DNA of 64,000 nt, from the NCBI RefSeq assembly GCF_002441885.1, contig NZ_JXJT01000008.1:33584-97583 (forward strand). The letters are read 5' to 3'. This document shows, in pieces, positions 9,031-16,486 of the stretch (position 1 is the stretch's first letter; each line of letters starts with the position of its first letter). The notes under the pieces were generated by a model that was given only the letters and a program-made list of their open reading frames with translations, ran no database searches and was not told the DNA's origin. This DNA is from Pseudolactococcus chungangensis CAU 28 = DSM 22330 (lineage in GTDB: Bacteria; Bacillota; Bacilli; Lactobacillales; Streptococcaceae). The position numbers and the translations under genes were made by a program.

Positions 9031-9879
9031 TTACTTCACAGCACCATCTGCCATTCCTTTGATAATTTGTTTTTGCAAGAATAGAAAGAGAATGATAACT
9101 GGAATAACAGTAATCAAGACTGCTGGGAACATCAAATCCCAAGGCACTGAATAAGGACCGTCCTTCATTTTAGCGTAGTAAAGAGCTAGCGTTAAAGTTT
9201 TATTTTCTGAATCCCCTAACACCAAGAATGGCAAGAGATAATCATTCCAGACCCACATGGCATTGAGAATAATGACTGTTACCGTTGTCGGTTTGACAAG
9301 AGGCATGACAATTTTAAAGTAAACTTGAAAAACACTCGCACCATCTATAATAGCAGCCTCTTCTAATGAGGCCGGCACACTCTTCATAAACCCATGATAC
9401 AGAAAAGTCGACATGGCAAGCCCAAAACCACCATACATAATAATCAAACCTGGCACATTTTTCAAGCCAACATTTTCAAACATGGCAATGAGTGGGTACA
9501 TCACTGCTTGAAAGGGGATCAGCATTGATGAGGTAAAAAGCAAGAGTACAAACATGGCAAACTTACTTTTCACACGCACCATCATCCAAGCAGCACTTGA
9601 AGATAGAATGACAATAAAGCCAACAGCAAGAACTGTGATCAAGACAGTCAATAAAATAGAAGGCACAAGCTTGATTTCAGTCATAGCATGTGAGATATAC
9701 TTAAAAGTAATCTCTTTTGGTAAAGCCAACGGTGAATCAACAATCTCAGCCTGAGATTTGAAAGAGTTCATGAACATGAATGCGATTGGGAAAATCGTCA
9801 CCAAACCCATGATTAATAAGATGATAAACATGACAACTTTGCCAAGCTTTTGTCCGGTTGTTTGTACTGAATTGTTCAT
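9031..9879 (-). CDS. Carbohydrate ABC transporter permease (MalG/LacG type)
   Basis: 282-residue inner-membrane permease with six predicted helices and the EAA loop EEAAIIDGASVFQVYFKI about residue 175, which docks the ATPase. Its start overlaps the stop of the other permease by four bases, so they are translationally coupled. No ATPase gene is present in the island. In streptococci and lactococci such importers share an MsmK-type ATPase encoded elsewhere, so the gap is expected. Confidence 0.9.
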   Translation of the reverse strand: MNNSVQTTGQKLGKVVMFIILLIMGLVTIFPIAFMFMNSFKSQAEIVDSPLALPKEITFKYISHAMTEIKLVPSILLTVLITVLAVGFIVILSSSAAWMMVRVKSKFAMFVLLLFTSSMLIPFQAVMYPLIAMFENVGLKNVPGLIIMYGGFGLAMSTFLYHGFMKSVPASLEEAAIIDGASVFQVYFKIVMPLVKPTTVTVIILNAMWVWNDYLLPFLVLGDSENKTLTLALYYAKMKDGPYSVPWDLMFPAVLITVIPVIILFLFLQKQIIKGMADGAVK

Positions 9880-10790
9880 TGCATCTCCACCTCTTTACCT
9901 TTCAAAATTACGGTTTGCGTAATTGAAATAGCTGCCACAACAAGGAAGAATATCACGGCCTCTGCTTGTGCAATCCCGTAGTTACCATTCGTATCATTAG
10001 TTACTTTCAAAACTTGTGCCGCTAACATCCGATAGCCTTGCGGTGCGTTATTCGTCAGCGCAATATTCTGGTCCAACAACATAAAACATCTAGATAAAAC
10101 GAGGAAGAAAACAATGGTAAAACTCGGCATGAGCATTGGAATGGTAATTTTAAAGGATTTTTGAAAGGCATTGGCACCATCAATCGATGCTGCCTCATAA
10201 TAATCATCCGAAATGTTGGCAAGACCCGTCGTGTAAATGACCATCATATAGCCTGACATCTGCCAAACCGCCATGATTAAAATCGCAAACATGAGTTTGT
10301 TGGGGTCTTTATCTGTCATGTAGGTCAAAAATTTAATCGGAATCAGACCTTCTTTACCAAACAAAACTTTTGTGAAAATATTGTTGAAGATGAATAGCCA
10401 GATGAACCCTAAAGATAGACCACCTAATAAATTTGGTAGGAAAAAGGTTGCTCGGAAAATTCCGACAGCCTTTCCAATGGCATTCACCAGTAACGCTTGT
10501 GCCAAGGCAACAACATTGACTGCAATTACCGCAAGTACCGTAAATTTTACCGAGAATAAGAAGGCTGAGCGAAATGATTCTTGTTTGAAAGATGCGATAT
10601 AATTTTTCAAGCCAAGAAAGGCCTCAAAAGGATTGGTCGTCCGACCATTTGGTCCCATAAAGAATGAGCCACGCCAGCCTGTAAAAGAGTAGAAAATTCC
10701 GATTATGAAGGGAATTAAAACAACAATCAGAAAGACGGCAAAGGCAGGCAAAACAAATGGAAAGAACCATTTTTTATATAATTTTGACAT
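9876..10790 (-). CDS. Carbohydrate ABC transporter permease (MalF/UgpA type)
   Basis: 304 residues, six membrane helices, and the EAA loop YEAASIDGANAFQKSFKI. It pairs with the permease starting at 9879 to form the channel. GGAG precedes the ATG. It follows the receptor gene after a 132-bp gap holding two hairpins, the usual way of making more receptor than permease. Confidence 0.9.
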   Translation of the reverse strand: MSKLYKKWFFPFVLPAFAVFLIVVLIPFIIGIFYSFTGWRGSFFMGPNGRTTNPFEAFLGLKNYIASFKQESFRSAFLFSVKFTVLAVIAVNVVALAQALLVNAIGKAVGIFRATFFLPNLLGGLSLGFIWLFIFNNIFTKVLFGKEGLIPIKFLTYMTDKDPNKLMFAILIMAVWQMSGYMMVIYTTGLANISDDYYEAASIDGANAFQKSFKITIPMLMPSFTIVFFLVLSRCFMLLDQNIALTNNAPQGYRMLAAQVLKVTNDTNGNYGIAQAEAVIFFLVVAAISITQTVILKGKEVEMQ

Positions 10791-10865
10791 TAAACTCTCC
10801 TTGATTCAGTTCGAACATCACTAGAAGATGCGAAAGATAAGCTGATAAGGCTGATAAACTTGAAC

Positions 10866-10913
10866 ACCCGTACTGCATTTGACAATACGGGTAGTCAAGA
10901 CTGCTTTAGCAGT
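10866..10913 (-). other. Hairpins between receptor and permease genes
   Basis: ACCCGTA / TACGGGT (10866-10892) and ACTGC-TTTA-GCAGT (10900-10913). They lie just behind the receptor stop codon and lack a T-run. The likely role is to protect the receptor part of the mRNA from 3' decay, as between malE and malF. Confidence 0.5.
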
Positions 10914-10922
10914 AACATTTAA

Positions 10923-12419
10923 TTATTGACCACTTTGTTCCTTGAAGTCTACCCAAGTTTTAACTGATTTATCGACATAATCGTCGTAGTCTTTTTCAGT
11001 CCATTTTTCTTTCGTCATGTAGTTTTTCTTCAAGAAATCACCAATGGTATCATTGAATGAACCTGGTGTGCCATCAAATGGATTGCCAAGTGTCGGACCT
11101 GCTGCGACATAGGCTGCAACTGCATTATTAAGTTTATTTGGCGATGTTGTGTCTTTCAAATCGTTATACATGATAAAGCCAGCTTCTTCTTTGAGGAATT
11201 TTTTACCACGGTCAGACGTATAAAGCCAAGCGAGGAAGTCAGCTGCGATCTCTTGTTGTTTTTTACTTGCTTGTTTATTGATGATAAAGTAGTTTGGTAC
11301 AAAGGCTGGAATTGTCGTATTAAAAAGTTTCGCATCTCGGTCTTTGATTTTGATGTCACTATCTTGGACTGGCCATTTTACTGGAATCAAATCCATCGTG
11401 TTGATAATCTCTTTATCAAGTTTTAAAAGGTTCGGATAAATCCAGTTCCCTTGTTTTAAGAATAAGCCTTTATGTGCAACAAAGTTTGCAAGTGAAGCAT
11501 CATAGCTCCCCGTAGCACTGTCAATGAAGTCCGGACCACGTTTAACGGCACCATTTTTACCAGCCATGTAAGAATATTCAAAGTCTAGTCCTTTGATTTC
11601 AGATTTGAGAGCTGCTTTTGCATCTTTAATGCCTTCATCACCTTTAGCATAGTAGGCTGCGGATACATTTTCAAAGACTGTATTAAGTGGGAATGATACC
11701 CAGTGGTTTTAGTAAGTCCATAATTCAGCACCAGATTCAACGAAAACGCCATTTAATTCTTTAGCCAAGCCTTTTTTCTCAGCTGCAAAAGTATAGGTAT
11801 GACCATTAACAGTCACAGGAGAGACTGTTCCATCTTTGATATAAGCATCAACTGCTTTGACAAAAGTTTGCCATGACGTATAATCAGGTTCAGCTTTTAA
11901 GTCAGCTAACAAGGCATCAGTGTCTCCTTCAAACAAATCCTTCAAGACATTTTTATCAACTTGATAACCGTAACCTTCAATGTTATAAGGCAAACCGAAA
12001 TTTTCACCATTTTTAGCTGTTAAACGTTGGGCTGCAGGAATCTCATCTGCCAATTTTTTAAGTTTAGCATTATCAATTTTATTGATATCTTGCATATAAT
12101 CTCCTGAATCAGGTCCCCAGTTAGTGAGTGTACCTGACGAGAAGATAGTCGGTGGTGTTTTAGAACTAAACTCTGTCGTTTGAACTTCATTACCATTGGT
12201 TGTGCCAACAGATAGAGTGTAAGTCTTAACCTTAATATTGTTTTCTTTACCGTATTCTTCTACGACTTTTTTGAGTGGGTCAGCGATTTCTCCTTTGCCA
12301 TTAAAGACATATAGAAAATCATCTCCACCACCTTTTGAACTTGCATTACCACATGCTGCCAATGACGTTACTGCTGCCATAGTCAGCAATCCTAAACCTA
12401 ACTTTTGCCATTTTTTCAT
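10923..12419 (-). pseudogene. Sugar ABC transporter substrate-binding lipoprotein, interrupted by an in-frame TAA
   Basis: Extracellular sugar receptor. The N-terminal part (236 residues) has a lipoprotein signal with lipobox LAAC (Cys23) and a good AAGGAG. Reading stops at TAA (11709-11711) after AELWTY and resumes in the same frame with NHWVSFPLN for 261 more residues to 10923. No frameshift is needed: 499 codons with one internal stop, about the normal length for this family. A single change from CAA or AAA would restore it. It may be a real recent null mutation or a sequencing error. The rest of the operon is intact, which argues for a recent event. Confidence 0.85.
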
Positions 12420-12598
12420 TCCAATTCTCCTTAAAAATACGAATGGTAATTATCACCAATATTACATCTAAGCTTTTATGTCAACCGTTTTCATAAACCA
12501 CCAGATTTTATCCTTGTTTCAATTCTATCCTATTAGCTAAGTTAGAATTGAACTCTCGTTTAAATTCCTGAAAACTTGTTCTGATTCTCCTTTCTATT

Positions 12599-12613
12599 TT
12601 GCAAGCGTTTTCA
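12599..12613. promoter_or_regulatory. cre site in the sugar ABC operon leader
   Basis: TTGCAAGCGTTTTCA matches WTGNNANCGNWNNCW fully. It lies just downstream of the predicted transcription start, a position for CcpA repression by roadblock. Confidence 0.7.
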
Positions 12614-12628
12614 ATTGCTTATAGATGA

Positions 12629-12657
12629 ATTTTACTATACTTCCATTTTTATGTCAA
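12629..12657 (-). promoter_or_regulatory. Promoter of the sugar ABC operon
   Basis: Minus-strand TTGACA (12652-12657), 17-bp spacer, TAAAAT (12629-12634), about 210 bp before the receptor start. The second repeat copy supplies another TTGACA at 12479-12484 with a weaker -10 (TATTGG, 12456-12461), so two tandem promoters are possible. Confidence 0.75.
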
Positions 12658-12946
12658 CCCTTTTCATAAAGTTTATTAACGGGCAAAAACTATGCCAAAA
12701 ATAAAGATTGTCTATTTTTATCTCTATTCTATACGTTAAATAACACAATAAAAATACTTTATATTGATATTCCATTTTATTCTCATCATATCATTGCCAT
12801 TACATATCATTAAAAAATTGAAAATTATAATTATAAACATCTTTTAGAACGGCAATATCCTAACTTTATATTTATCATTTTATTTTAAATTATTTATTTC
12901 AGACAAATAAAATCATTAATCTGATAATCGTTTTCATATTTGGCTC

Positions 12947-12976
12947 TAAAAAAAACAGCTGAAAGTCTCAAGCTGT
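12947..12976 (-). terminator. lacI terminator
   Basis: Minus-strand ACAGCT / AGCTGT stem (12955-12976) followed by eight Ts. It overlaps the stop codon of the regulator gene. Confidence 0.6.
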
Positions 12977-13957
12977 CCCTCTGATAATTAATTTTGTGTT
13001 TAACTCTGGCATTTCCGGTTGTTTACGGTGTTCAATATTAGCAATGATAAGCGCTGCCACGTATTCACCCATCTCCTTTATCGGTTGCTTAACAGTTGTC
13101 AATCCTGGGTACAGTGCCTCTGCAATCGGTTGGTCATCAAAGCCAATTATCGCTAGTGTTTCCGGTACTTCAATGTTCAATAGATGGCATTGACTTAAAA
13201 TCCCTGAGGCAACCTCATCACTGATGACTAAGAGTGCATCCGGTCGCTCCTCACCTAGGGCTAAAACATCCGTCAGGGTACTTTTTCCGTCGCTAATCGT
13301 TAGCCGTCTCGGAAAGACACAATCTGAATTTGGTTCAATACCAAACTCTTTCAGAGCCTGTACATACCCTTTAAAACGTGGGTCCACAGCCAACATACTC
13401 CCTCTGTTACCTGTCACATAGCCGATTTTCCGATGACCTTTAGAGAGTAAATAATAGGTCGCCTCATAGGTTGCCTTTTTTTCGTCAACATGAATCAGAG
13501 GGATATTTTGCTCACCCAAATAGCGATTGCAGACGACGATTTTCCCCGCCTCAATGAGTTTTAAGACTTCCGGACTGTCATCATCAAGACTGGTCATAAT
13601 TAAACCATCTAGCTGACGTTTTTTCAGCATCTCAATAAACCTTTTCTCCCGCTCAGGTTCTTCCAGTGTCTGTAAAATAACAATTTGGTAACCAACCTGA
13701 TAAGCCGCTTTTTCAATCGCATCAACCAAGTAAGTAAAAAAAGGGTTGGTCACAAAGGAGATGATCACACCAATCAACTTCGTCCCTTTACCTCTCAACT
13801 GTTGGGCAACGTTATTGGGATAATAGTCCAACTCCTTCATGGCGTCAAAGATCTTCTTTTTTGTCTTATCTGAAACATAAGGGTGGTCATTAATTGCCCT
13901 AGAAATAGTTGTAATCGAATAGCCTGTTTTTTCAGCAACATCGCTTATTTTTGTCAT
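12968..13957 (-). CDS. LacI family transcriptional regulator
   Basis: 329 residues: an N-terminal helix-turn-helix (KISDVAEKTGYSITTISRAIN) with hinge helix (NNVAQQLRGKGTKLIGVI), then a periplasmic-binding-protein-like sugar sensor and CcpA-like C-terminus (IGFDDQPIAEALYPGLTTV). It is transcribed towards the ABC operon and is probably its repressor through the TATG...CATA repeats. The ribosome site is weak (ATAGG). A TATAAT -10 is seen at 14010-14015, and a near-perfect cre (one mismatch, 14046-14060) lies just upstream. Confidence 0.9.
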   Translation of the reverse strand: MTKISDVAEKTGYSITTISRAINDHPYVSDKTKKKIFDAMKELDYYPNNVAQQLRGKGTKLIGVIISFVTNPFFTYLVDAIEKAAYQVGYQIVILQTLEEPEREKRFIEMLKKRQLDGLIMTSLDDDSPEVLKLIEAGKIVVCNRYLGEQNIPLIHVDEKKATYEATYYLLSKGHRKIGYVTGNRGSMLAVDPRFKGYVQALKEFGIEPNSDCVFPRRLTISDGKSTLTDVLALGEERPDALLVISDEVASGILSQCHLLNIEVPETLAIIGFDDQPIAEALYPGLTTVKQPIKEMGEYVAALIIANIEHRKQPEMPELNTKLIIRGTA

Positions 13958-14045
13958 CTTGTTTTACCTATATTTTCTATGCACATTGTCTATCTTCTAT
14001 GTCACTATTATTATAACGTAAAAAAACCGAAAAGTCTCCTACCAT

Positions 14046-14060
14046 GTGATAGCGCTCTCA
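14046..14060. promoter_or_regulatory. cre-like site upstream of lacI
   Basis: GTGATAGCGCTCTCA matches the cre consensus except for the first W. It sits 31 bp upstream of the lacI -10. Confidence 0.45.
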
Positions 14061-14069
14061 TTTCGATGC

Positions 14070-14095
14070 AAAAAAAAAACGCTACTCACGTTTTT
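14070..14095 (-). terminator. Terminator of the HAD hydrolase gene
   Basis: AAAAACG / CGTTTTT stem with a 7-nt loop and a run of ten As on the plus strand (Ts in the minus transcript), 20 bp behind the stop codon. It lies just before the lacI promoter. Confidence 0.6.
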
Positions 14096-14114
14096 CACCT
14101 CACTCCTTTAATGC

Positions 14115-14987
14115 CTATTGCCACTCACCTGCTAAAATACACTCAACTGCATGTGCCACACCATTCTCAATATTCGTCACAGTCGTGTACTTGGCAATCG
14201 CCTTGACCTCGTCTTCAGCATTAGCCATCGCAATCCCAATACCTGCTGCAGCAATCATGCTCATGTCGTTAAAATTATCACCAAGTGCTGCTACTTTTGA
14301 CAAAGGAAGGTTTAATAGCTCTGTCACTTTTTGGAGGGATTGTCCTTTTTGCGCAGCCTCATGATTCACTTCAATGTTATTGGCACCAGATGATGTCACA
14401 GCCAAATTTGGAATCTGTAACAATTCTTCCTTAGCCGATAATAAAGCTGGGTCATCAATTTGTCCCATTGCAAAGATTTTCAAAACTGTCACTTCAGGAT
14501 TATCCAAAACTTCCTTGAAATCCGCCACAAAGCTAATTGGTAAGGTCGCCATATGACTTTTGGCGATTTCAAACGCCTCAGCCTCAGTCAAATTAGGTGA
14601 TGTGCTTTTTAGCCAGTGTGCCACACTCGCAATCCGATCATCAATATTTTCAGTAAAGCCACCGTGATCCGTAAAAAGTTCAAAATAAATGTCATGGCGG
14701 CGCAAAATAGGCAGAGCTAAGACAAGTTTCTCCTTTTCAATCCCAACAGTGAAGATATTTTGACCATTTTCATCAAAAATTTGCGCCCCATTTGATGTGA
14801 TATAACGGCATTTAATCCCAGCTGACTCTAAAATTGGTTGTGCCTCTTCAATTGAACGACCAGTTGCAACAACAAACTCTATCCCTGCTGCCTGTACTTT
14901 CTTAATCGCTGCAACATTTTCTTCTGAAATTTCCATCTCAGCATTAAGCAACGTGCCATCCATATCTGATGCAATAAGTTGAATCAT
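14115..14987 (-). CDS. HAD superfamily Cof-type phosphatase
   Basis: 290 residues. Motif I DMDGTL (8-13) with nucleophile Asp8, motif II TSSG region, and motif IV GDNFNDMSMI near residue 238. The insertion between motifs II and III is the C2B cap of the Cof/YidA subfamily, which removes phosphate from sugar phosphates or phosphorylated cofactors. It is transcribed alone, between lacI and treR. Its leader carries an element shared with asnS, and a cre site lies in the gap shared with treR. Involvement in sugar metabolism is plausible but unproven. Confidence 0.85.
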   Translation of the reverse strand: MIQLIASDMDGTLLNAEMEISEENVAAIKKVQAAGIEFVVATGRSIEEAQPILESAGIKCRYITSNGAQIFDENGQNIFTVGIEKEKLVLALPILRRHDIYFELFTDHGGFTENIDDRIASVAHWLKSTSPNLTEAEAFEIAKSHMATLPISFVADFKEVLDNPEVTVLKIFAMGQIDDPALLSAKEELLQIPNLAVTSSGANNIEVNHEAAQKGQSLQKVTELLNLPLSKVAALGDNFNDMSMIAAAGIGIAMANAEDEVKAIAKYTTVTNIENGVAHAVECILAGEWQ

Positions 14988-15004
14988 TTTTCTTCCCTTT
15001 CTGT

Positions 15005-15095
15005 GCTTTCATTAAAATGAAAGCTTGAAACTTGACCTACACTAGCGCTCCACCAAAGCTGGGTCATTCGCGACCTTCGTCCGCTCAAAGTCTTT
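15005..15095 (-). repeat. Leader element shared with asnS (copy B)
   Basis: Resembles 39187-39270 by eye over about 85 bp. Shared parts are AAAGACTTTGA, GAATGACC, GGTCAAGTTT and a terminal hairpin GCTTTCAT/ATGAAAGC just before the ribosome site. TGACC and GGTCA, 24 nt apart in both copies, can pair. Confidence 0.55.
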
Positions 15096-15141
15096 CTGTG
15101 CTACTCTAGTGTTTCTTAAAATTCTGTTTGTTTCAAACAAA

Positions 15142-15156
15142 TTGTAAACGTTTCCC
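15142..15156. promoter_or_regulatory. cre site between the HAD gene and treR
   Basis: TTGTAAACGTTTCCC has one terminal mismatch to the cre consensus. A 7-1-7 palindrome (TTTGTTT-C-AAACAAA, 15127-15141) abuts it. On the minus strand an extended -10 (TGTTAAAAT) for the HAD gene lies beside it at about 15163-15171. Confidence 0.6.
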
Positions 15157-15201
15157 TTCCATTTTAACATATTTTGCTCTGAATTTTGGTAAAATAAAGA
15201 T

Positions 15202-15918
15202 ATGAAAAAATATGAACTGATTTTACATGACTTAGAATATAAAATTAAAAATAAAACCTATCAGGAGAATGATCTTCTACCAAGTGAAAATGAACTCGTC
15301 AAAATTTATGATGCCAGTCGTGCAACAATCCGCCAATCTCTTCAAATTTTGGAAGAAAAAGGCTTAATTCAAAAACAAAAAGGTCGCGGTTCTGTTGTCA
15401 TCGCATCAAGTAAACTTAATTTCCCGATTTCTGGCTTAACCAGCTACAAGGAGTTGCAAGACTCCCTCGGCTTTCAAAGTGTCACCGAAGTCATTAAATT
15501 TGAGAAAATCACTGTTGATAACGAACTTGCTACTCGGACACTTTTCGAACCAGGTATTCCCGTCTGGCATATCATTCGCATTCGTAAAATTGATGACGAG
15601 GCAGTCGTCCTTGACCACGATTTTGTCAAATATGACATTTGTCCTGATATGAGCAAAGCAGATGTTGCCTACTCCCTCTACGACTACCTTGAAAAACAGC
15701 TGAAAATAGAAATTTCCTTCGCCCAAAAAGAAATCACCGTTGATTTCATCAATGACGAAGACCGACAACTTCTAGATCTCAATCAGCTAGACCGCCACAT
15801 CGTCAGCGTCAAAAGCCATGTTTTTCTCAATGATGCCAGTGTCTTTCAATATACGGATAGTCGACATCAAGTTGATAAGTTCCGATTCACTGAATTTGCA
15901 AGACGACAAAAACGTTGA
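15202..15918 (+). CDS. treR: Trehalose operon repressor, GntR/HutC family
   Basis: 238 residues: winged helix at 1-70 (LLPSENELVKIYDASRATIRQSLQILEEKG) and a UTRA ligand domain. The C-terminus YTDSRHQVDKFRFTEFARR is the TreR signature, as recalled from Bacillus and streptococci; the ligand of that family is trehalose 6-phosphate. It should bind the 24-bp palindrome at treP, 10.5 kb away. TreR is normally next to treP/treC, so the sugar island separates regulator from operon. No strong ribosome site is seen before the ATG; the start is set by alignment with the family. Confidence 0.9.
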   Translation: MKKYELILHDLEYKIKNKTYQENDLLPSENELVKIYDASRATIRQSLQILEEKGLIQKQKGRGSVVIASSKLNFPISGLTSYKELQDSLGFQSVTEVIKFEKITVDNELATRTLFEPGIPVWHIIRIRKIDDEAVVLDHDFVKYDICPDMSKADVAYSLYDYLEKQLKIEISFAQKEITVDFINDEDRQLLDLNQLDRHIVSVKSHVFLNDASVFQYTDSRHQVDKFRFTEFARRQKR

Positions 15919-15949
15919 GTTCCAAATCAGTCAACACAGACTAAGTAAA

Positions 15950-15996
15950 GATTGAAAAAGATGGCATTAACTTTGCCATCTTTTTTCAATCTTTTT
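15950..15996 (+). terminator. treR terminator
   Basis: Stem of about 17 bp (GATTGAAAAAGATGGCA and its near-complement, one extra T) with a 7-nt loop, followed by CTTTTT. Confidence 0.85.
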
Positions 15997-16016
15997 AAAT
16001 TTCCGATACACTATTT

Positions 16017-16045
16017 TTGCAATCGCTTTCTTTTTAGTTTATAAT
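16017..16045 (+). promoter_or_regulatory. nox promoter with overlapping cre
   Basis: TTGCAA (16017-16022), 17-bp spacer, TATAAT (16040-16045). TTGCAATCGCTTTCT (16017-16031) fits the cre consensus fully and covers the -35. The promoter lies about 440 bp before the nox start codon. Confidence 0.75.
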
Positions 16046-16051
16046 AAGTGT

Positions 16052-16486
16052 GGTATTATTAATACTCGCGTGTTTATAAAAAAGCACACATTTTTAAAAT
16101 CATCAATTCAAAACGGAGGTGAAACGATTAGACGTAGTTAAGTACAAAACAAAACATATTTTACTTAGTTTCTACCAACTTATCATCGACTAGGCTTAGT
16201 GTATTCTCATATGCTTTCGGATGATTTTCTAGATTTTTTCTGAAACAATCTCAAAATATTTGTTGCGTTCTCAAACTTGAACGCGTATACTTTTAATTAA
16301 GCTTCAACTACAAAACTTCTTCAATTGGCCAAATCATCTCGGGCCATGTCACTAAAAGTAAAAGGGGCCACTTAGATAGATACAGTTAGTCAGACTAGTC
16401 TTAGGAGATCGGTCTTTCTTCAGTACCTGTCTCACGTTTAACGTATCGAGCACACCTCTAAAAAAAGAAAAGGAAACCTACTACCT
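16052..16486 (+). other. Long untranslated leader of nox
   Basis: About 435 nt between the predicted transcription start and the nox ATG with no terminator and no convincing gene. It contains short self-complementary stretches (AGACTAGTCT near 16396, repeated GGCC near 16326-16366) and a GGAGG at 16116 whose nearest GTG is directly adjacent, too close to be a start. It matches no RNA family I recognise. Confidence 0.5.

Larger units (their letters stand above)
12477..12671. repeat. Direct repeat carrying a LacI-type operator at the operon promoters
   Basis: TATGTCAACCGTTTTCATA (12477-12495) recurs with one change at about 12650-12669. Each is an imperfect palindrome of the form TATGnnAAC-n-GTTnnCATA (7 of 9 and 6 of 9 pairs) and each overlaps a TTGACA -35. 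Best candidate binding sites for the neighbouring LacI protein; the spacing of about 174 bp would allow looping. Confidence 0.55.
12420..12967. other. Regulatory gap between receptor gene and lacI
   Basis: 548 bp without a credible gene. It holds the operon promoter, a cre site, two copies of a LacI-like operator, the lacI terminator, and about 250 bp of very AT-rich sequence (about 12680-12940) in which nothing is recognised. Confidence 0.7.

Noticed and set aside
10923..12419. Two separate small genes or a frameshift in the sugar receptor
   Set aside because: Both parts are in the same frame; one TAA codon is the only defect.
16116..16195. Short frame starting with GTG behind GGAGG in the noxE leader
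   Set aside because: The GTG directly follows GGAG with no spacer; 24 codons with no similarity to anything known.
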